Shown in pieces: positions 1 to 7,553 of a stretch of DNA of 42,246 nt. Both the position numbers and the translations under genes were made by a program. Under the pieces are notes generated by a model. The model was not told where the DNA came from. It saw nothing but the letters and a program-made list of their open reading frames with translations, and searched no databases. The stretch spans positions 1 to 42,246 of the forward strand of contig NZ_CALHHX010000191.1 in the NCBI RefSeq assembly GCF_938030685.1. Reading direction: 5' to 3'. The stretch is from an uncultured Campylobacter sp. (GTDB lineage: Bacteria; Campylobacterota; Campylobacteria; Campylobacterales; Campylobacteraceae). Each line of letters opens with the position of its first letter. Within the stretch, counting starts at the first letter, position 1.

Positions 1-561
1 TGGGCTAAGCTTACTATGATTTTGTAAATTTTAAGCTTAGATCGCCGTTTAAAGCCTTAGCTGGCTTTTTTAAATTTGATTAGCTTTTAAACTTAGCCCG
101 CCGCCGCTTCGGGCTGTAAATTTAGTTAAATTAAAGGCGCGCGGCGGATGGAGGACGAGAGGAATTTAAAATTTAAAAGCAAAATTTCATCGCGAGATTT
201 TACGGAGCGGATTATAAAATTTCGCCGCGCGGAGCTTGTGCTTTGAACTGCCGCTATGCTTTGAAATTTCATTATGTTTTGACAAGTCGTCATGCTCTAA
301 AATTTTGTCGCGCTTTGAAATTCCGTCATGTTTTGAAACACTGCTGCGCCGCCCTGAAATTTTGCGCGGCGGTTTAAACGAAATTTTACGCCGTGAAATT
401 TTGCACGGCGGAATTTTATCTTTTAAATTTTATAGGTTTGTACATCGCTGTGCACATACAGACTAAGCATCTATAGAATTTTATCGGTAAAATTTGAACG
501 TGAAATTTTAAAATTCCGCGCTACTAAAATAGGTGAAATTTTACGCTGAAATTCTATCGCT
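1..561. other. Non-coding AT/GC mosaic at window start
   Basis: I see no convincing gene here. The stretch is built from repeated GAAATTTT, TAAAATTT and GAAATTCC words separated by short GC-rich pieces such as GCGCGGCGG. One open frame at about 236-466 is only a read-through of this repetitive text: its translation is a run of CFE/FEI/EIL repeats with no ribosome binding site or domain. The same word composition recurs in most other intergenic regions of this window, so I treat it as genome-specific filler. Confidence 0.6.
51..71 (+). terminator. Possible intrinsic terminator of a gene left of the window
   Basis: AAAGCC (51-56), a 6-nt loop and GGCTTT (63-68) form a 6-bp stem that runs into a short T tract (66-71). 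It would terminate a plus-strand transcript entering from the left. The stem is short and half of the T tract lies inside it, so this is a weak call. Confidence 0.3.
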
Positions 562-582
562 AAAACCCACTAAGCGCGGGTT
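562..582 (-). terminator. Intrinsic terminator of the pyrD-pgsA operon and 334-aa gene
   Basis: Read on the minus strand, the TAG stop of the 334-aa gene is immediately followed by AACCC, a 9-nt loop, GGGTT and a T run. The stem is only about 5 bp, but its position right after the last gene and the T tail support a Rho-independent terminator. Confidence 0.5.
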
Positions 583-1587
583 CTAACGCTTTGCGATGAG
601 GTTTTGTAGCTTCACAATACATTGTTTTAGTTTGATAAAAAATTCTGATTCTTCAAATGAATGTAAGATCAAGCTTAGTTTAAATTTTTCATCTATTAAA
701 TTTGGACTAAAGCCCTTTAATCCGCTTTCGCAAGTGGATCTAAACATTTTGCGTATTAGTCGTTTTATTTTGCCTTGCGTCGGCGCGGCGCTGCGATCGC
801 CTAAAATTTCTATTTTCTTTATCTTATAGCCAATTTCATTTATTCCATCTACGGTTTTGTTGGAAATTTGCTTTAGCACTATATTTGCGTGGTATTCGTA
901 ATAACCGTGATTGTAATGAGTAAGCGTAAAAAGATCATTACTGCCAGCCGAGCCCACTTTTATAAGAAAAATCTCGTTTAGCTCCTTTGAGATACACCAC
1001 AGACCATCTATCTCATCTCGGCTTAAGCTAGCTAGACCGTGTTGATTTCTAAATGGATTTATGATTTGCTCTAGGTTATCCTCAAAGCGGTATCCATCAA
1101 TCAAAAATCTACCTACATAATCAATGTTGTAATCCAGGGCATCTATTAGCAAAACATTTTCATTTTCGGCGTTAAGGGCGTCTTGTAAAATTTTAAAAAT
1201 ATCGCTTTTGCTGAGCTTGCCGTTACTTCTCGGTTCTAGCGCATAGAGTTTATGGATACGTCGCTTCTGTCCATTTATCATCCTAAAATCGCCGAACCAA
1301 GCGCCGTAAGTAATGACTGTATCAAACATTTTGCCTTGATAATACAATCTATATGCGTTAAAATCTAAATTACAATGATCCCAAAAGCCGCTAAAGCTCC
1401 CGTAGTTTATGAGCCATGCGCCAAGCTCTCTATCTATGCGCCAGCTTAATTCTATAGAAATTTCAGGATAACATCTAAAAGGCAATCGCTTTTTAGAAAT
1501 TTTGTTTCTAATATCTTTTTCTACCTTATTGAGCTTATACTTTCTTGCATTTTCTTCGCCGATTTTTTCTTCAACTGCGAAAGCCAT
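583..1587 (-). CDS. Hypothetical protein, 334 aa, unrecognised
   Basis: I do not recognise this protein. It is a soluble-looking 334-aa polypeptide without a signal peptide or transmembrane helix, rich in Lys, Ile, Asn and Tyr. The middle part has many aromatic residues (about residues 60-105, including GSFSGFWDH and YGAWFGDF). The C-terminal third is basic and helical. No catalytic motif stands out. It starts 15 bp after the pgsA stop in the same direction, so it can be transcribed with the pgsA operon, and a terminator follows its stop directly. Its base composition is visibly more AT-rich than pgsA and dapA upstream, which suggests it was added to the end of the operon by transfer. The start is the first ATG; its ribosome binding site is weak. 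Confidence 0.7.
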   Translation of the reverse strand: MAFAVEEKIGEENARKYKLNKVEKDIRNKISKKRLPFRCYPEISIELSWRIDRELGAWLINYGSFSGFWDHCNLDFNAYRLYYQGKMFDTVITYGAWFGDFRMINGQKRRIHKLYALEPRSNGKLSKSDIFKILQDALNAENENVLLIDALDYNIDYVGRFLIDGYRFEDNLEQIINPFRNQHGLASLSRDEIDGLWCISKELNEIFLIKVGSAGSNDLFTLTHYNHGYYEYHANIVLKQISNKTVDGINEIGYKIKKIEILGDRSAAPTQGKIKRLIRKMFRSTCESGLKGFSPNLIDEKFKLSLILHSFEESEFFIKLKQCIVKLQNLIAKR

Positions 1588-1601
1588 ATCTAGCCTAAAA
1601 T

Positions 1602-2156
1602 TTAGCCTTTTTTCGTAGCCTTGGCATATGCCGCGACGTATTCAAAGCCCGAATATAGCGTCAGCGCAACTGCGATCCAGAGTAGGGTGTTTGCATAGGG
1701 CCACTGCATCGTTAGCCAGCCGATAGCGATCATCTGAAAGACCGTTTTTACCTTACCCGCCATCGACGCGGCGACCTCTACGCCGTCGCCCGCCATCGCC
1801 ACGCGAAGACCAGTGATGAAAAACTCGCGGATTAGGATCAGATAGATCGCCCACGGGCTAGCGCGCCCGATAAACATAAGCCCCAAAAAGCCCGCAAGCG
1901 TCAGCATCTTATCAGCGAGCGGATCGATGATGGCGCCTAGTTTGGTCTTCTGGTTCCAAGAGCGCGCGATGTATCCGTCGAAAAAGTCCGTGACGGAGGC
2001 GATTACGAAGACTAGCGCGGCGAAATAATCGATCCAGCTGACGTGCACCGAGCCTACCATGTCGCCGTTTGCATGGCCTGCTAGTAAGATCAGCCAGAAA
2101 AACAGCGGCGCCAGCGCAACGCGAAAACTCGCTAAAATATTGGGTAAATTTAGCAT
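1602..2156 (-). CDS. pgsA: CDP-diacylglycerol--glycerol-3-phosphate 3-phosphatidyltransferase
   Basis: It condenses CDP-diacylglycerol with glycerol-3-phosphate to give phosphatidylglycerophosphate, the committed step to phosphatidylglycerol and cardiolipin, at the inner membrane. The complete CDP-alcohol phosphotransferase signature D-x2-D-G-x2-A-R-x8-G-x3-D-x3-D is present: D57, D60, G61, A64, R65, G74, D78 and D82. Several hydrophobic segments (about residues 8-27, 42-56, 85-105 and 150-175) fit the multi-helix membrane fold. The length of 184 aa is normal for the family. The ATG shares its last base with the stop codon of the upstream reductase gene, so the two are translationally coupled within the pyrD-dapA operon. 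Confidence 0.93.
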   Translation of the reverse strand: MLNLPNILASFRVALAPLFFWLILLAGHANGDMVGSVHVSWIDYFAALVFVIASVTDFFDGYIARSWNQKTKLGAIIDPLADKMLTLAGFLGLMFIGRASPWAIYLILIREFFITGLRVAMAGDGVEVAASMAGKVKTVFQMIAIGWLTMQWPYANTLLWIAVALTLYSGFEYVAAYAKATKKG

Positions 2157-2935
2157 TATTTAAAGGTCGTTCCGCCGTCGACGATGAAGGTGTGCCCCGT
2201 CACCCAGCTAGCCTTGCTCGAGCATAGAAATAAACATGCTCCCGCCAGATCCTCCGGCTGCCCCATACGTCCTAGCGGGCTAAGCTCGGCGGTCTTGTCG
2301 CGGACCTCTTCGTAGTTTGTAAAGGCTCTAAGTGCGTCCGTCTCTATCGGTCCGCCGCTAACGACGTTTACGCGGATGTTTTTTTCGCCGAGCTCGGTCG
2401 CGGCGTAGCGTGCCATCGCCTCAACTGCGGCTTTCGCCGTGCCGTGACCCGCGTAGTTTTCGATATAGACTAAATTTCCCGTGGAGCTAAGCGATATGAT
2501 CGAGCCACCGCCTACCGCCTCCATGCGTTTTGCAGCTTCTTGTGCGCCCACGACGAAGGCATTTACGGTCGCCGTAAAGATATTATTGATACCGCGCGGC
2601 TTTAGTCTCATAAATTTAGTGTATCCGCCCGCGACCGCGCGACCCGAGATGATGGCGTTTGAGATGAAAAAATCCACTCGCGCAAAATCCTCATCGATCT
2701 TGGCAAAGAGCTCCTTGTAGGTCTCTGGCTCTAAGATATTGAGCGCATAAGCGCGCGCCTTGATGCCGTAGGTCTTCTCAAGATCGGCTGCTTGCGAAGT
2801 CGCCAGCTCCTCGTTGGAATTATACGTAAAAGCGATATTTACCCCCGCAGCTGCGAATTCCAAAACTATCGCCCTGCCTATGCCTCTCGTGCCGCCGCTG
2901 ATAACTAGCGTTTTTCCTTTAAATTCGTTCGTCAA
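2156..2935 (-). CDS. fabL: FabL-type enoyl-ACP reductase / SDR oxidoreductase
   Basis: This is a 259-aa short-chain dehydrogenase fold. The N-terminal NAD(P)-binding glycine motif is GGTRGIG (residues 14-20). The active site reads Y161-x6-K168 (YAGHGTAK) after a serine cluster at 148-151. The six-residue spacing is that of enoyl-ACP reductases of the FabI/FabL type, whereas ordinary SDR dehydrogenases have YxxxK. The ENYxxxGxxKAAxEAxxRY stretch and the VSGGPIxTDALR segment resemble Bacillus FabL. The likely role is NADPH-dependent reduction of enoyl-ACP in fatty-acid elongation. The C. jejuni gene at the same place was annotated as a hydroxysteroid dehydrogenase, which I think is less likely. 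It abuts dapA upstream and overlaps pgsA by 1 bp. Whether a separate FabI also exists cannot be seen here. Confidence 0.75.
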   Translation of the reverse strand: MTNEFKGKTLVISGGTRGIGRAIVLEFAAAGVNIAFTYNSNEELATSQAADLEKTYGIKARAYALNILEPETYKELFAKIDEDFARVDFFISNAIISGRAVAGGYTKFMRLKPRGINNIFTATVNAFVVGAQEAAKRMEAVGGGSIISLSSTGNLVYIENYAGHGTAKAAVEAMARYAATELGEKNIRVNVVSGGPIETDALRAFTNYEEVRDKTAELSPLGRMGQPEDLAGACLFLCSSKASWVTGHTFIVDGGTTFK

Positions 2936-3832
2936 TTAAAATCCTTTGATAGTGTATTGTTTCATTACGTTTTCTATTTTTTTGAGGTTTTCCGCGCTCG
3001 GCTCGCAAAGCGGCAAGCGGTACTCCAAGCTCGGCGTCAGACCTGCGATATACATCGCCGCTTTGATCGGGATCGGATTGCTCTCGCAGAATAAAATTTT
3101 ATTGATCGCGTAGAGATCGTCGTTGATCTGCTTGGCTTTTAAAAACTCATTTTGCAGCGCAAATTTCGTTAGCTTTGCCGTGTAATCGGGCAGTAAATTT
3201 GCCGTAACGGAGATCACGCCCTTGCCGCCGTTACTTAGGATCGGATAGTTGATCGCATCCTCACCGCTAAGCACGCTAAGGCGCGGCTCGTGCGCGAGCA
3301 GATCGACGCATTTATCGATGCTGCCGCTGGCTTCTTTGACGCCGTAGATGTTCTCGCAGTCGTTAAAAAGCTTGATGATCGTATCTGCGGCTATGTCGCA
3401 GCCGGTGCGACCCGGGACATTGTAGAGCAGTACCGGCAGATCTACCGAGCTCGCGATTGCTTTATAGTGCAGATAGAGTCCCTTTTGGGTGGGTTTGTTG
3501 TAGTAGGGCGCTACGGATAAAATTCCGTCCGCGCCGTGAGCCTGTGCAAACTGCGCTAGCCCGATCGCTTCGTGAGTTGCATTGCTGCCTGCGCCCGCTA
3601 GTACCTTGACGTCCGTGTCCTTGCACGCATCTACGGCGATCTCGATACAGACGCGATGCTCGTCGTGCGTCAGCGTCGCACTCTCGCCCGTGGTACCGAC
3701 GGGTACGACCGCGCTTATGCCGTTTGCGATCTGTCTTTTGATAAGCTTGGAGTAGGTCTGCTCGTCGAGTTTGCCCTCTTTAAAAGGCGTGATCAGCGCC
3801 GTCATAGAGCCGATTATGACATTTTTATTCAT
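2936..3832 (-). CDS. dapA: 4-hydroxy-tetrahydrodipicolinate synthase
   Basis: It catalyses condensation of pyruvate with aspartate semialdehyde, the first committed step to diaminopimelate (peptidoglycan) and lysine. All hallmark residues are visible: the T47-T48 pair in VGTTGE, Y137 in LLYNVPGRTG and the Schiff-base K166 in YGVKEASG. The length of 298 aa is typical of the (beta/alpha)8 aldolase family. The start codon overlaps the end of the M16 protease gene by 8 bp. The order pyrD, protease, dapA, reductase matches the C. jejuni order as I recall it. Confidence 0.97.
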   Translation of the reverse strand: MNKNVIIGSMTALITPFKEGKLDEQTYSKLIKRQIANGISAVVPVGTTGESATLTHDEHRVCIEIAVDACKDTDVKVLAGAGSNATHEAIGLAQFAQAHGADGILSVAPYYNKPTQKGLYLHYKAIASSVDLPVLLYNVPGRTGCDIAADTIIKLFNDCENIYGVKEASGSIDKCVDLLAHEPRLSVLSGEDAINYPILSNGGKGVISVTANLLPDYTAKLTKFALQNEFLKAKQINDDLYAINKILFCESNPIPIKAAMYIAGLTPSLEYRLPLCEPSAENLKKIENVMKQYTIKGF

Positions 3833-5078
3833 CGTTTTCCTTTCGTAAGATAATGCTTGTGGAGCTTTTAAGGCTTAGATAGGTTTTCATCGCTTTTTTA
3901 ACCGCGTTTTTATCTAGACTTTTGATCTCGCGCTCCAGCCTAAATAGCGCGTCCAGATCGCCGCGGACGATGTAGCTGCCATACATCTGCGCTACCTTGC
4001 TAGCGCTGTCGAGGGAGTAGATCAGATCGCTACTTAGGGTGTTTTTGATCTTTAACATATCGTCGTCGCTTATTTTAGCTTTTTTGGCTTTTTCGATCAA
4101 CGCTAAAATTTCACTCCTCAGCGTCTTGCCGCTTACGCCTTGGTTGCAAACGGCAAAGACTATAAATAAATTCTCATCCTTACCGCTCATATCGTAGATG
4201 TTGATCTGATTGGCGAGCTTTTTCTCATCGACCAGCACGCGCTGCAAAAGCGAGCTTTTGCCGCCGCTAAGATATATATCCATCGCTTTGATCGTCGCGG
4301 CGTCGGCGTGGTTAAACGGTGAAATTTTAAAAGCGACCGCAACGATCTGCGCTTCGCTGTTTTTGTAAATAATGCTAAGCTTCTCACCGTCTTGCGCAGG
4401 CTCGGTGCAGTGAAGGCGCGGAATTTCGCCCTTGTTTTTTACGGGCGCGAAGTATTTTTTAGCCGCATCAAACGCCGCCTTTTCGCCGATGTCGCCGGTG
4501 ATCAGCAGCACGGCGTTTTGCGGCTGATAAAATTTAGCGTGAAATTCCTTGATATCTTTGATGTTCCAGTTTTCGATGTCCTTGCGAAAGCCGATCGGCG
4601 TCCAGTGGTATGGATGGTACAAAAACGCAGCGTTATAGAGCCTGAAAAATAGGTATCCGAACGGATCGTTATCGGTGCGCCATAGCCGCTCTTCAAGCAC
4701 GACCTTGCGCTCGGGCTGAAATTCTTTGTCTTTGAGGCTTAAGTTTTGCATGATGTCGGCGTAAAGATCCAAGCAGACCTCTAAATTTGAGCTCGCGCAC
4801 TTGATGAAGTAGTGCGTGTAATCAAAGCCCGTACTTGCGTTGTTCACGCCGCCGAATCCCTTTACGATCGCGTCGAACTCGCCCGCCTTGCGATTTTTCG
4901 TGGATTTAAAATTTAGATGCTCCAGCATGTGCGCGATGCCGCTTTTGCCCATCACCTCGTCGCGCGAGCCGACGTTGTAAAACACGTCCACGCTGATGAC
5001 GCCGCTGCCTTTATTCATCGGAATGTGATAAATTTGAAGCCCGTTTTGCAGCGTGATTTTCTTAAATTTCGGAAACAT
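3825..5078 (-). CDS. M16 family zinc metallopeptidase (pitrilysin-like)
   Basis: This is a 417-aa insulinase/pitrilysin-type protease. The inverted zinc-binding motif HxxEH is seen as H50-M-L-E53-H54, with a third ligand candidate E130 about 76 residues downstream in VVLEERLWR. The peptidase half is followed by the inactive M16C-type half (about residues 190-380). No signal peptide is evident at the annotated start, so it may act in the cytoplasm; many short bacterial M16 proteins do. Substrate is unknown. The ATG is coupled to the pyrD stop (TAATG), and the gene end overlaps dapA. The start is supported by an N-terminus that lines up with the family (LxNGLxIYHIP). Confidence 0.92.
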   Translation of the reverse strand: MFPKFKKITLQNGLQIYHIPMNKGSGVISVDVFYNVGSRDEVMGKSGIAHMLEHLNFKSTKNRKAGEFDAIVKGFGGVNNASTGFDYTHYFIKCASSNLEVCLDLYADIMQNLSLKDKEFQPERKVVLEERLWRTDNDPFGYLFFRLYNAAFLYHPYHWTPIGFRKDIENWNIKDIKEFHAKFYQPQNAVLLITGDIGEKAAFDAAKKYFAPVKNKGEIPRLHCTEPAQDGEKLSIIYKNSEAQIVAVAFKISPFNHADAATIKAMDIYLSGGKSSLLQRVLVDEKKLANQINIYDMSGKDENLFIVFAVCNQGVSGKTLRSEILALIEKAKKAKISDDDMLKIKNTLSSDLIYSLDSASKVAQMYGSYIVRGDLDALFRLEREIKSLDKNAVKKAMKTYLSLKSSTSIILRKENDE

Positions 5079-7198
5079 TAATCTTTTTTCGCCTTTCGTT
5101 TTTTGCTTGAGTTTTGCTCTGCGTCTTGGGCGCCGCTCGCTTCTTTGGCCTCTTTAAGCTCTTTGGTCTCTTTAGCCTCGGCATTTTTAGTTTTGGCACT
5201 GCTTTGCTTTACGTTTTTGACCTTAGAACTTTTGCTTTCTGCGCTGCTTTTTGGCGCGGCTTTAGTTTTAGAATTTTTACTTTCTATGTCGTTTTTTGGC
5301 GTGGCTTTGGTCGCGGTTTTATTTTTAGATGTGGTTTTAGTTGCGGTTATATTTTTCGGCGCGGTTTTTGTTTTGACGGTTTTGCTTGCCGTGTCGCCTT
5401 GCTTTGTCCTTTTAGCCTCTAAATTTTCGCTTTTTGCATCGCTTTTCGAGAGATTTTTTGCTTCAGTGTCCTTCTGCTGCGCAGTATTCTGGACGGTATT
5501 CTTCTGAGAAGCGTCATTATCCTTTGCAGTATCTTTTTGTGCGGCGTCTTTTTGCTTAGCGTCCTTGGAAATTTTACCGCGTTTGGAACCTGCGCCACTT
5601 TTTAAAATTTGGCTTCGCTTTTGATCCGCATCGCTTTTGGAGGTAGTTTTTGAAATTTTATCCTGCTTATGATCCACGCTGCCTTGCTTTGCGTTTTTAG
5701 CCTCTAAATTCTCGCTCTCTGCGCCGTTGCGCTTTGTGTTTTTAACCTCGGAATTTTCGCTTTTTGTGCCGCTTTGTTCGGCCGAGCTTTGATCCGTCGC
5801 GGTATCTGCGCTTACCAAGGTGCTTAAATTTGCCGAAGTGCTAGAATTTTCGTCCGATTCAGAGATTGAGTTTGTTTGAGCGGTTGGAATTTCATCTGTT
5901 TGAACGGCGGGAATTTCATCAGCTTGGGCGCTCGATATCTCGCTTTTGCCGTCGTTTGAAATTCCATCCGTTTCCTTACTTTCGGGCGCACTTGAAATTT
6001 CATCCGTCTCCTCGCCTTTGGCCGCGTTTAAAATTTCGTTTGGTTTAGCGCCAGCTCCTTTATTTTCGCAAGCGCGCAAATCCGAGCCGTCGCCGCGATT
6101 TTCGGCGTGATCGCCTCTGATGCCATATCCTTCGCCCGCGCGATCTTTTAAATTTACCCCGACCGCCTCGCTTATGTTATTGAAACCGTCTACGCGCAAA
6201 AGCCCCGCCAGCCCCTCGTTGATCGATTTTGCGACGAACGGACCTTTGAAGATAAAGGCGGTAAAAATTTGAACCAGGCTCGCACCCGATTTGATGCGCT
6301 CGTAGGCCTCCTGCGCGCTGTCTATGCCGCCGCAGCTGATTAGGATCGTGCGGCCGAAGAGCTCGCGAGCGACCTGTGCGAAAAGCTCGCGCGATTTTTC
6401 GGTGATCAGCCTGCCACTTAAGCCGCCGAAGTTCCTAGCATTGGGGCTTAGCGAATAATCAACGCTGGTGTTGTTTATGATGATGCCGCTTGCGCCGCTT
6501 TGCACCGCGCACTCGCACAGCGCGATCGCCTGATCCGCGCTCATATCGGGCGCCAGCTTTAAGACGAGCGGCCTGTTCGTGATCTTTTTCATCGCTCCGA
6601 TCAGCTCGCTTATGAAGTTGTTTTCTTGCAAAGCGCGCAGATTAGGGGTGTTTGGCGAGCTTACGTTGATGATGAAAAAATCGCACAGCCCGTTAAATTT
6701 ACGACCCAAGGCCTCGTAATCGCTCAGCGCGTCCTCGTTCGGAGTGACCTTATTTTTGCCGATATTTGCGGCGATCGGGATTTTAAAAGGATAAATTTTT
6801 CGCACGCGATGCTCGATAATATCGGCACCCTCGTTGTTAAAGCCCATCGCGTTTTGGATACTCTGCTCGCTAACGAGGCGAAAAAGTCGCGGCTTTTCGT
6901 TGCCGCTTTGAGGACGCGGCGTAAAGGTACCAAAATCGATGTGTCCGAAGCCAAGAGCCGCCAGTGGCGCGATCATCGTGGCGTTTTTGTCGAATCCGCC
7001 CGCGATACCTACGGGGTTATCAAAGCTGAGATTCCATATATTTTGAGTTAAAATTTCATCTTTATAAACGCCGAATTTCGCCAAAGCCTCAAGCCCGCCC
7101 GGGGTCGCATAGAGCGCGCGAAGTCCGAATTCTGCGATCTTGTGAGCGGTTTCTGGATCAAATCGAAAAAAGATTTTTTTCAAGGTATCATAATTCAT
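5078..7198 (-). CDS. pyrD: Class 2 dihydroorotate dehydrogenase with a ~360-aa disordered tail
   Basis: Residues 1-347 are a complete class 2 dihydroorotate dehydrogenase (quinone-linked, membrane-peripheral; dihydroorotate to orotate in pyrimidine synthesis). Family marks are AGGFDKN near residue 67, NAMGFNN near 116, NVSSPNTPNLR at 178-188 (catalytic serine), INNT near 240 and SCGGI near 290. Normal family length is about 340-355 aa, but the frame continues without a stop to 706 aa. The tail has two parts: an acidic, Ser/Glu-rich part (about 350-480) with repeated DEIP/EISS units, then a Lys/Ala/Ser/Thr-rich part (about 480-706) with repeated SENLEAK/NAKQ and TKTAPKN units ending in KKRKAKKD. 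It looks intrinsically disordered. The stop codon overlaps the M16 gene start. A GAGGA ribosome binding site precedes the ATG. It is first in the operon. Confidence 0.93.
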   Translation of the reverse strand: MNYDTLKKIFFRFDPETAHKIAEFGLRALYATPGGLEALAKFGVYKDEILTQNIWNLSFDNPVGIAGGFDKNATMIAPLAALGFGHIDFGTFTPRPQSGNEKPRLFRLVSEQSIQNAMGFNNEGADIIEHRVRKIYPFKIPIAANIGKNKVTPNEDALSDYEALGRKFNGLCDFFIINVSSPNTPNLRALQENNFISELIGAMKKITNRPLVLKLAPDMSADQAIALCECAVQSGASGIIINNTSVDYSLSPNARNFGGLSGRLITEKSRELFAQVARELFGRTILISCGGIDSAQEAYERIKSGASLVQIFTAFIFKGPFVAKSINEGLAGLLRVDGFNNISEAVGVNLKDRAGEGYGIRGDHAENRGDGSDLRACENKGAGAKPNEILNAAKGEETDEISSAPESKETDGISNDGKSEISSAQADEIPAVQTDEIPTAQTNSISESDENSSTSANLSTLVSADTATDQSSAEQSGTKSENSEVKNTKRNGAESENLEAKNAKQGSVDHKQDKISKTTSKSDADQKRSQILKSGAGSKRGKISKDAKQKDAAQKDTAKDNDASQKNTVQNTAQQKDTEAKNLSKSDAKSENLEAKRTKQGDTASKTVKTKTAPKNITATKTTSKNKTATKATPKNDIESKNSKTKAAPKSSAESKSSKVKNVKQSSAKTKNAEAKETKELKEAKEASGAQDAEQNSSKKRKAKKD

Positions 7199-7553
7199 AA
7201 TTTTTCCTCAAATTTTGCGTAATGGTAGCTAAAATTTAATTAAATATAGATAAGGATTTCGCGCTGAATTGCAATTTGCGGCGGTTAAATTTAATTTTAG
7301 AATTATACGAGAAATGCTGCGTAAAATTTCTACGGCTTGCAATGAGCGGTTTAAATTTACGCAGAAGTTCAAAGATGTGCGGCGTAAATTTTATAAATTT
7401 AGCCCGCCCGGGTACGTGCCGAAATGCGCGGTGTCCGTGGCGCAGCTCGCGATGGTGGGCGTTGCCGCGATTTTATCCTGCGTCTGACTGCACTCAATTC
7501 CGCTGAAGCTAAATTTTAAAATTTAAAGCGTCCCAACTCGCGCAGTTTGAGCT
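7199..7553. other. Intergenic region with presumed pyrD promoter
   Basis: This 355-bp stretch lies between the pyrD start and the end of the four-helix membrane protein gene, both on the minus strand. It should carry the pyrD operon promoter: the minus strand reads TATATTTAATTAAAT about 30-45 bp before the start codon, but I cannot fix a -10 box. One exact copy of AAATTTTAAAATTT lies at 7511-7524. Short plus-strand frames here have no recognisable product. Confidence 0.4.

Noticed and set aside
236..466. 76-codon frame near the window start
   Set aside because: The translation consists of repeats of the intergenic filler words (CFE, EIL) with no plausible start signal.
5103..5507. Long plus-strand hydrophobic frames opposite the pyrD tail
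   Set aside because: They are the antisense of the Lys/Ala/Ser-rich tail codons, which translate to Leu/Phe/Ala/Val-rich text. No ribosome binding site or family is visible, and the minus frame continues a certain gene.
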